64,000 nucleotides of DNA, from positions 62,001 through 126,000 of the forward strand of contig NZ_JACCAS010000002.1 of the NCBI RefSeq assembly GCF_013409255.1, read 5' to 3'. Below, one piece after another: positions 57,955 through 64,000 of the stretch. The notes beneath the pieces were generated by a model. It saw nothing but the letters and a program-made list of their open reading frames with translations. It was not told where the DNA came from and ran no database searches. The DNA comes from Paraburkholderia bryophila (lineage in GTDB: Bacteria; Pseudomonadota; Gammaproteobacteria; Burkholderiales; Burkholderiaceae). Every line of letters starts with the position of its first letter. The stretch's first letter is position 1. The position numbers and the translations under genes are program-made.

Positions 57955-58647
57955 TTACTCCGTGTCCAGCCGGATTTCCACGCGGCGGTTCTGCGCGCGT
58001 CCGCTCGCCGTCGCATTCGAGGCTACCGGATCGGCCGACGCCAGGCCACGCATCTCATACTTGTCGGCATGCAAACCGTGGCCCTCGAGGTATCGCATGA
58101 CCGCAGTAGAACGGGCGGTAGACAGCTTCAGGTTGTGGCTCGCCGAGCCCGTCGAATCCGTATAGCCGGTCACCTTCACGGTCTTGAATGCCACATTCGC
58201 GCTCGCGCTCAGCAGCGCGTCGAGCTTGGCGATTGCCGCTGCGTTCAGCGTCGCACCGTCGACATTGAAATTGGCATCGCCCGCAAGCCGCAGAACCTTC
58301 GGTTCGGCAGCGATAGCGACAGGTTCCGGAGGCGGCGTCATCGCATCGGGAGCAGCCGGCGCGCCGCAGTTGAAGGTCATCACGCGCGGATCGGAGCGAC
58401 TGTCGTCAGCCGCGTGCAGCGCGTCGATTTTTTCGAGAACATGTACGGGTTTGTTGCCGCAGATTTTCTCGGCCTCTTTCTGGCACGTCTGCGTGCCTTC
58501 GAACACGCCGCGACACTCGACCCGGAAGGTCTTCTCTCCGCCGCCGGTATCCACCGAATAGGCGTTGAACATGGGACCCGAGCCGCTCGAGCAGGCAGCC
58601 AGCAACGTCGTGCCAATCAGCAACGAAGAAGTCAAAAGTTTATTCAT
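57955..58647 (-). CDS. OmpA-family lipoprotein
   Basis: 230 residues. Lipobox signal MNKLLTSSLLIGTTLLAAC with Cys19. A middle part with four further cysteines (VECRGVF, QTCQKEAEKICG, TFNCGAPAAP) precedes the OmpA peptidoglycan-binding domain (VKVTGYTDSTGSASHNLKLS, ARSTAVMRYLEGHGLHADKY, AQNRRVEIRLDTE). It should anchor the outer membrane to the cell wall. It converges with the EAL gene. Confidence 0.88.
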   Translation of the reverse strand: MNKLLTSSLLIGTTLLAACSSGSGPMFNAYSVDTGGGEKTFRVECRGVFEGTQTCQKEAEKICGNKPVHVLEKIDALHAADDSRSDPRVMTFNCGAPAAPDAMTPPPEPVAIAAEPKVLRLAGDANFNVDGATLNAAAIAKLDALLSASANVAFKTVKVTGYTDSTGSASHNLKLSTARSTAVMRYLEGHGLHADKYEMRGLASADPVASNATASGRAQNRRVEIRLDTE

Positions 58648-58805
58648 TACGTTATCCGTATTGAAAGATTTCAGAAGAAAGGGAGAGATCGATAGAACCG
58701 CAGAGGTATCCTCAATTTATAACATGTGAATCGGGTGAATCGCGCCGAGAAAACACTATTTAACGTTCCATCGGCCGGGTACCCATGATCGGAGCCCGCG
58801 CCGGG

Positions 58806-60347
58806 TTAAAGACACTCGGATGCCGCCTCCCCGAGTACGGCGACGCGATTTCTACCCGCGTGTTTGGCCCGATAAAGCGCCTGATCCGCCGTTTGCAGGA
58901 CGACGTGGGCTTCGGTGCGGTGGTCCGCCATTCTCGTTGCAGCGCCAATACTCACCGTGACGTGCCCATATATGCTCGCGGCGTGCGCGATGCCCATGTC
59001 GCTGACGCATCCGCGGATTTTTTCGGCTACCGTCAATGAGCCCGTCTCATCCGTATCCGGCAGCACAACCACGAACTCTTCACCGCCGTAGCGCGCGGCA
59101 CTGTCGCAGGGACGCAAAACACTGCCTGCAATACATCGCGCGACAGCCGCGAGTGCATCGTCTCCGGCCTGGTGCCCGTACGTGTCGTTGTAGGCTTTAA
59201 AGCTATCGATATCGATAAAAAGCAGAGAGAACGGACTTCTTGTGCGGCGCGCTCTGCGCCACTCGTGGTCGAGTACCTCGAAAAGCGTGCGGCGGTTTTT
59301 TAGTCCGGTGAGTTCATCCGTTCGCGCCAGCGTCCGCAATTCGGATTCCGCCCGCATGCGGTCGCGTTGCTGCACCCCGAGCCAGACAGACACGCCGACA
59401 AAGACCGCACTGAACACCGCCATCGCCGAGCCCATCCGGATCGCCCGATCCCGCCATTGCGCGTAGATGTCCTCTTCTGCCTGCGCCACCATCACGATCA
59501 ACGGGAGGTCCGGGAAGTTTGTAAAAGCGTATTGCCGACGCACGCCGTCGAGCGATGCGGTCGCCGTGAAGATACCTTCGGACGTGGTTTGGAAATGGCG
59601 CACCGTGGCCGCCCGACTAATGTCCATACCCACAAACGCCGAGCTAAAAGGCTGGCGCATGATCACGATACCGTTCCGGCTCACCACGGATATCGAGCCA
59701 TGCGGGCCGAGCGACAAGCCACCCAGCAGCGCGCGGAAATAGTTCAGGTCGATTTCGATCAGGACAATGCCGGCGAACGAGCCATCGGGGTTCGAGATGC
59801 GACGGCTTAGCGCAATACTCAGCGGTCCGTCACCGAACTTCGAGTGATACGGGTTGCTGACGTAGAGGCCGAGGCGGGGGTTGTCCCGATGCGCCGTGAA
59901 AAAAGGGGATTCGGCGAAGTTGCCGGCACGTGGCGTGTCGCTCGCGGCGTCGAGTACGACCCGGCCCGACGCATCGATCACGACCATTGCTTCCAGATAT
60001 CGCGCAGTCGCCGCCCGATCGAAGAGAGCCTGTCTCTGCAGATGCACCGACAGATTGCGCACCTCCGGATCGCGCAGACCCTCGACAACCGCCTGAATCG
60101 ACAGGTCGTACAGTTCGATGTTGCGACCGATATCGCGCTCGACCAGCAGTGCCAGATTGTGTGAAGTGTCGGCCGCGTGATTGGATGCATCGAGCCGGGC
60201 TTCAAAGAGTATCGCCGCGCAAATTCCGGACATGCACAGCGCGACCGCCAGCCCCCAGCAGAAAAGGATACGCGGTCCGGTCATGCCTAGCCGCGGTCGG
60301 CTGAATGTGCGGCGCACAGGAGATGCAAATCCGTCCATTAATTCCAC
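58806..60347 (-). CDS. Membrane diguanylate cyclase (GGDEF)
   Basis: 513 residues. Two membrane spans (CWGLAVALCMSGICAAILF near 30-50 and AMAVFSAVFVGVSVWLGV near 310) enclose a periplasmic Cache-like sensor (LYVSNPYHSKFGDGPLSIAL). The GGDEF domain has LARTDELTGLKNRRTLFEVL, the active site RYGGEEFVVVLPDTDE and an RPCD inhibitory site five residues before it. So it should make c-di-GMP with product feedback. It lies between an OmpA lipoprotein gene and a chemoreceptor stub on the same strand. Confidence 0.9.
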   Translation of the reverse strand: MELMDGFASPVRRTFSRPRLGMTGPRILFCWGLAVALCMSGICAAILFEARLDASNHAADTSHNLALLVERDIGRNIELYDLSIQAVVEGLRDPEVRNLSVHLQRQALFDRAATARYLEAMVVIDASGRVVLDAASDTPRAGNFAESPFFTAHRDNPRLGLYVSNPYHSKFGDGPLSIALSRRISNPDGSFAGIVLIEIDLNYFRALLGGLSLGPHGSISVVSRNGIVIMRQPFSSAFVGMDISRAATVRHFQTTSEGIFTATASLDGVRRQYAFTNFPDLPLIVMVAQAEEDIYAQWRDRAIRMGSAMAVFSAVFVGVSVWLGVQQRDRMRAESELRTLARTDELTGLKNRRTLFEVLDHEWRRARRTRSPFSLLFIDIDSFKAYNDTYGHQAGDDALAAVARCIAGSVLRPCDSAARYGGEEFVVVLPDTDETGSLTVAEKIRGCVSDMGIAHAASIYGHVTVSIGAATRMADHRTEAHVVLQTADQALYRAKHAGRNRVAVLGEAASECL

Positions 60348-60406
60348 GGTACGGTTACCTCGAATGAATTGCCGTAAGTACTCTGCCGACCTTCGATCTT
60401 CGAGCG

Positions 60407-60640
60407 CTAGAGTTTGAAGGCGCCCATCTCCGCGTGAAGCCTGTTTGCCTGATCGTCCAGGACGGTGGCGAAAGCGCTTGCCTTGATTTCCATCAGGCCG
60501 CGTACCTGCATGTCGCCAACACGAGCGGCGCTCTGCGTGCGGTGAACGGCGTCAAATCCCACCGCTGTCACGCCGATGCTGATGCTCAGGGTCATCACCG
60601 AAATCAGCATCAGGATGCGAAGCTTCAATTTGATTGACAT
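60407..60640 (-). pseudogene. N-terminal stub of a chemoreceptor
   Basis: 77 residues from MSIKLKLRILMLISVMTLSI at 60640: a cytoplasmic basic start, one membrane span and the beginning of a periplasmic sensor (GLMEIKASAFATVLDDQANR), ending LHAEMGAFKL and a stop. Methyl-accepting chemotaxis proteins of this type are 500-600 residues; the second span, HAMP and signalling domain are absent. Probably a truncated gene, although a small membrane protein cannot be ruled out. Confidence 0.5.
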
Positions 60641-61028
60641 GGCGCCCTGCCGCGAAACGTGGTTCATTCGTGTCTCGAACAGGTTGCTCGAGAGCTGTGT
60701 ACAAAGAGACCGTCGGAGCGCTCCGACGGCCGGCGAAGCGGCCGCCACTACCGAGGAAATAGTGAAAGCCGATTTCAGTACAAAAAGAGCGAAAGAAGCC
60801 GTACTACAACGTTAAGAAACCTCAGTAACGATCAGGATCAGGATCGCACTACCGGCATTGCGTCGTTCCGCTTTCTGAAGAGAACATCGACCGGTTCAAC
60901 CTCGTCTTTGCTCTGAGACCGCGATTAACACTCTGCTATTTGTGTTAGCGGCACAATCTTAAATAAACACACCGCGTGTCACAATGCTTAACAATAATAA
61001 TTGTCTCTCAGGTTCTCCCGCCTCCCCG
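60641..61028. other. Intergenic region with palindrome
   Basis: About 390 bases without a convincing gene. It carries the palindrome at 60710-60729. It follows the HD-GYP stop on the minus strand and precedes the chemoreceptor stub. Confidence 0.4.
60710..60729. repeat. Perfect 20-base palindrome
   Basis: CCGTCGGAGCGCTCCGACGG, fully self-complementary. As a hairpin it gives eight pairs with a 4-base loop. It lies 70 bases upstream of the chemoreceptor stub start. It may be an operator or a terminator without a T run. Confidence 0.6.
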
Positions 61029-63974
61029 TCACGAACAGACGGGTTCACTGCGCACGGAATAGCGCAGCACGTCGTCAACGTCTATCGAATCGGATTTCAT
61101 ATGGCGTCGCGCATATTCCATGCACACGCCTGAACGCAGAAAGAGTTCGTAGAGCTCGGCATCCAGGTGCTTGTCCAACGTCATGCGGCGCATGATTTCG
61201 AGTGCTTCCGACAGCGTTTTTCCCGGCTTGTAAGGTCGGTCCTCCGCGGTTAGCGCCTCGAATACATCGGCAACCGCCATCATGCGAGCCTGCGGACTCA
61301 TCTGCGCTCCAGTCAACCCTCTCGGATAACCTTTGCCGCAGATCTGCTCATGATGACCGCCCGCTATTTCCGGAACGGCCTGAAGATGCTTGGGAAATGG
61401 AAGCTCACCCAGCATCTTGATCGTCTGCACCATGTGCTCGTTGATCTTGTACCGCTCCTCGCTCGTCAGCGTGCCCCGTGAAACCGACAGATTGTGCAAT
61501 TCGCCGCGGTTGTACAGGTGCTCCGGTTGCGAAATGTTGAAACCCCAACGATTACCCGGAACCAGACGCTCGCCAGGCGGGCGCGGCAAGATATGCTCGG
61601 GCCGGTCCGACAACAACAGCTCGTGGGCCGGCAGCGGCGCCGGCGCACTGCCCATCCGCTGCCGCTCTTCCGCCGAAAGTCCGAGACGGTTGTCCAGCGT
61701 GCGCCACCAGCGTGTTTGCGCGATTTCCCGCAGGCGAACCTGATGCTCCGGGCTCATGTATTCCCCGCCGTGGTTGCACGCGGCGATGAACGCAAATTCT
61801 TCGTCCAGTCGGGTGTGGGCGTCGACCGACTCCGCCCGGGCATGGCCGGTCCCTTCCGCACCCAGTCTTGCCTCCAGGCGCTCGATCAACGCATCTCGTT
61901 TCAGTACCTCGAAGCGGGTGCGAATCTCGTGAATGCGGTTATAGATCGTCTCCAGTTTGGTGGCCTTGTCGACGACGTAGTCGGGTGTGGTGACCTTGCC
62001 GCAATCGTGCAACCACGCGGCGATGTGCAGTGTTTCCCACTGATCCGCGTCCATCGTGAAATCGGCGAACGGACCTTCCTTCGCGTCGCAGGTCGCGCGC
62101 GCGAGCATCTTGACCAGATCCGGCACACGCTGGCAATGCCCACCCGTGTACGGACTCTTTGCGTCGATGGCGCCGGCAATGAGCTGAATGAAGCTCGCCA
62201 GAAGATTCCTGGAGGTACGCAACAGCAGATGATTGTCGATCGCCAACGCGGCGGTGCCCGACAGTGCGCGAATCAGATCGATCAGCTCGGAGGTGAGCGG
62301 CTGGATTTCGGTGCCGGCGCCTATCGGGAAACTGAGTGTCAATGTGCCAATGATCTCCATCTGGCGATTCTTCAACGGCATGGACAATAACCGTAACCGT
62401 GTCGCGCCCAGACTGCTGAACACCGATCCGAAGATAGCGAGATTGGTCGCATCGTCCCGCGCCAGTTCCATTTCGACGACGGAGTCCGTGCGCAGCGCGC
62501 GGACCGGCGCCGCGACGGGATGCGGCACGTCGACGTCCCACGTGGGGCCCTCGGCGATCGCGGCCTGACCGTGCAAGCGCAATGCGGCAGGCTCGAGCTG
62601 GCTGCCGTCGCGCGACAGCAGATGCACCGCGCCGCCGCTGGCAGCCGAGATATGCATGGTCTCCCGGAGGATCCGATCCATTAGCGTATCGAAATCGTGC
62701 TCGGCATTCAGCGAACTGCTGATCTCAAGGAAGCGATGCAACGTGTGCTTCATGGTCGTCATTGCAGTGGCGAGCCGGTCCACTTCCCGAATCAGGCTGC
62801 GTTGAGGATCGGTGCCGTCGAAATTGAAATGCGTGATCGCCTCCGCCTGCTGTGCGAGGTTGCGCAGCGGCTGCGCAATGCGATTGGCGAGCCAGTGCAC
62901 CAGCGGCAACATCGACAGCATGAGACCGAGAGAAATATAAAACCCATGACGGCGGCTTTTAATCTCCGACGCCTGCAGCTCGTCGCGCGGTGCGGCGATC
63001 AGCAGCGTCAGCGGCGCGCTGTTCTTGCGTGCATCCGCGGCCAACGTCACTGAGTGCGCCACCCATTCCCGGCCGGCGACCGACTGCACCGGTTCAAGCT
63101 GCCCCTGCCCGTCACGCCGATGCCAGAGTACTTTCATCAATGGCGATGCGGCCGCGTCGACGGTAGGCAGGACGCGGAATCGACTTGCCGGGGAGACATC
63201 CTTGCCCTTCGATTGGGCAAGGAGTTCACCACCGTTCGTGGCGATCAGCAATTCCGCCGAGGCGCTGATATTGGTCTGCGACAGCAACTGACTGAGGGTC
63301 TCCAGACTCACGTCCGCGCCCACGACGATATCCGAGCGGGCCTCCGCCAGCGTGACCCCGGGTTCGCCCGTCGTAAAGAACAGATACGGCTGGGACTGCA
63401 CCGCGACGCCGTCGCCTGCGTGCCTGGCCAGTTCGAACCAGTTACGGGAGCGAGGATCGAAGTCGTAGTCGGGCATCTCGCGACGCTCGATTTCCCGCAT
63501 GTCCGCATCGAAATAACTATAGGCCCCCACCGCCACGCCGGTGTCCCGGTTGACACTCTGCAAGCCGAAAGCGGCTCCGGGCGGAGCGCCCATGTTTTCG
63601 CGCGCCAATGCACTGTTCAGTCGGCGCAGCAACATGAATGAACCGGACGTCGTGGCGAAATAGATAGCGGATACCGACGTGTTGCTACGCAAGGCTTCCG
63701 CCAGCACGGGCAACGTGCGAAGACGCTCAGCCTGGGTCGACACGCGGCCGAGTACGCTGGACGCAAGCAGGGCCACGTCGACGCGCGCGGGACGCAGTTC
63801 GGACTCGACCGCTGCCGCGGCTTCGCGTCCGACGTACTGTGCCTGCTCAGCGGCCTGCCGAAGCAGCATCGTGTTGCCGCGCGATTGTTCCTGCAACAAC
63901 AGGACGCTGTAGACCAGCGCGACGAGTCCAATCATCAATGCGCTGAGCGTGACATAAAGGCTCTTTGGCTTCAT
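61029..63974 (-). CDS. dCache-HAMP-GAF-HD-GYP protein
   Basis: 981 residues. Two spans (LSALMIGLVALVYSVLLL near 10-30 and ISLGLMLSMLPLVHWLANRI near 350) enclose a large double-Cache periplasmic sensor (MPDYDFDPRSRNWFELARHA). HAMP, GAF-like (about 430-590) and an HD-GYP domain follow: GGHCQRVPDLV, AAWLHDCGKVTTPDYV and, some 225 residues later, GGHHEQICGKGYPRGLTGAQ. The HD-to-GYP distance is much larger than in RpfG-type enzymes. c-di-GMP hydrolysis is expected; metal ligands are visible. Its upstream promoter is at the window end. Confidence 0.85.
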   Translation of the reverse strand: MKPKSLYVTLSALMIGLVALVYSVLLLQEQSRGNTMLLRQAAEQAQYVGREAAAAVESELRPARVDVALLASSVLGRVSTQAERLRTLPVLAEALRSNTSVSAIYFATTSGSFMLLRRLNSALARENMGAPPGAAFGLQSVNRDTGVAVGAYSYFDADMREIERREMPDYDFDPRSRNWFELARHAGDGVAVQSQPYLFFTTGEPGVTLAEARSDIVVGADVSLETLSQLLSQTNISASAELLIATNGGELLAQSKGKDVSPASRFRVLPTVDAAASPLMKVLWHRRDGQGQLEPVQSVAGREWVAHSVTLAADARKNSAPLTLLIAAPRDELQASEIKSRRHGFYISLGLMLSMLPLVHWLANRIAQPLRNLAQQAEAITHFNFDGTDPQRSLIREVDRLATAMTTMKHTLHRFLEISSSLNAEHDFDTLMDRILRETMHISAASGGAVHLLSRDGSQLEPAALRLHGQAAIAEGPTWDVDVPHPVAAPVRALRTDSVVEMELARDDATNLAIFGSVFSSLGATRLRLLSMPLKNRQMEIIGTLTLSFPIGAGTEIQPLTSELIDLIRALSGTAALAIDNHLLLRTSRNLLASFIQLIAGAIDAKSPYTGGHCQRVPDLVKMLARATCDAKEGPFADFTMDADQWETLHIAAWLHDCGKVTTPDYVVDKATKLETIYNRIHEIRTRFEVLKRDALIERLEARLGAEGTGHARAESVDAHTRLDEEFAFIAACNHGGEYMSPEHQVRLREIAQTRWWRTLDNRLGLSAEERQRMGSAPAPLPAHELLLSDRPEHILPRPPGERLVPGNRWGFNISQPEHLYNRGELHNLSVSRGTLTSEERYKINEHMVQTIKMLGELPFPKHLQAVPEIAGGHHEQICGKGYPRGLTGAQMSPQARMMAVADVFEALTAEDRPYKPGKTLSEALEIMRRMTLDKHLDAELYELFLRSGVCMEYARRHMKSDSIDVDDVLRYSVRSEPVCS

Positions 63975-64000
63975 GCGAGTGTTCGCCTGTATGAAATTCC

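Overview
The window reads as a chromosome segment of a plant-associated Burkholderiaceae bacterium, most likely Paraburkholderia. Supporting signs: high GC; an ACC deaminase gene divergent from its Lrp-type regulator; two surface proteins with the beta-/gamma-proteobacterial ESPR signal (MNKS[FY]KSIWN); a small Burkholderia-type 'Fis-like' protein; a Ralstonia-type phc quorum-sensing operon; and three DUF2827 genes. No rRNA, tRNA, CRISPR array or insertion sequence was seen.

Layout. 1-5.3 kb: a HEAT-repeat protein among decayed genes (a frameshifted secreted protein, a truncated proline dehydrogenase joined to a DUF4410-like tail, a solute-binding protein with internal deletions), then a large secreted protein. 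5.3-11.2 kb: LeuB-like dehydrogenase, AraC/SDR divergent pair, secreted protein, methyltransferase/MerR divergent pair around a palindrome, decayed hydrolase. 11.2-15.6 kb: phcBSRQ-like operon in which phcR has lost its middle. 16-20 kb: ParD-like/methionine aminopeptidase pair, HAD phosphatase, small monooxygenase, HxlR regulator beside a carboxymuconolactone decarboxylase stub, AraC/VOC pair. 19.7-26 kb: a signalling cassette (hybrid kinase, CheR, CheB, receiver-kinase). 26-31 kb: oxidative-damage genes (katE, msrB, msrA) and a MipA-like porin. 31-34.7 kb: acdR/acdS, LysR, pirin. 34.7-38.1 kb: classical autotransporter with a 28-unit Pro-Thr hexanucleotide repeat. 38.4-44 kb: regulators and small unknown proteins. 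44-56.4 kb: a 2113-residue trimeric autotransporter adhesin followed on the same strand by three DUF2827 proteins, a small secreted protein and a TPR-glycosyltransferase. 57-64 kb: EAL, GGDEF and HD-GYP proteins (c-di-GMP turnover), an OmpA-like lipoprotein and a chemoreceptor stub.

How it fits together. The strongest candidate for an undescribed system is the 44-56.4 kb adhesin island: a Ser/Thr-rich, almost charge-free coiled-coil stalk next to a co-oriented set of putative glycosyltransferases, suggesting a dedicated adhesin glycosylation line. The adjacent c-di-GMP enzymes and the upstream quorum-sensing operon would suit control of attachment. A second theme is gene decay by short internal deletions that often leave both gene ends in place (phcR, solute-binding protein, hydrolase and others), either true erosion or, less likely, assembly error. 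Functions are assigned from recognised motifs and family knowledge; no database search was run.
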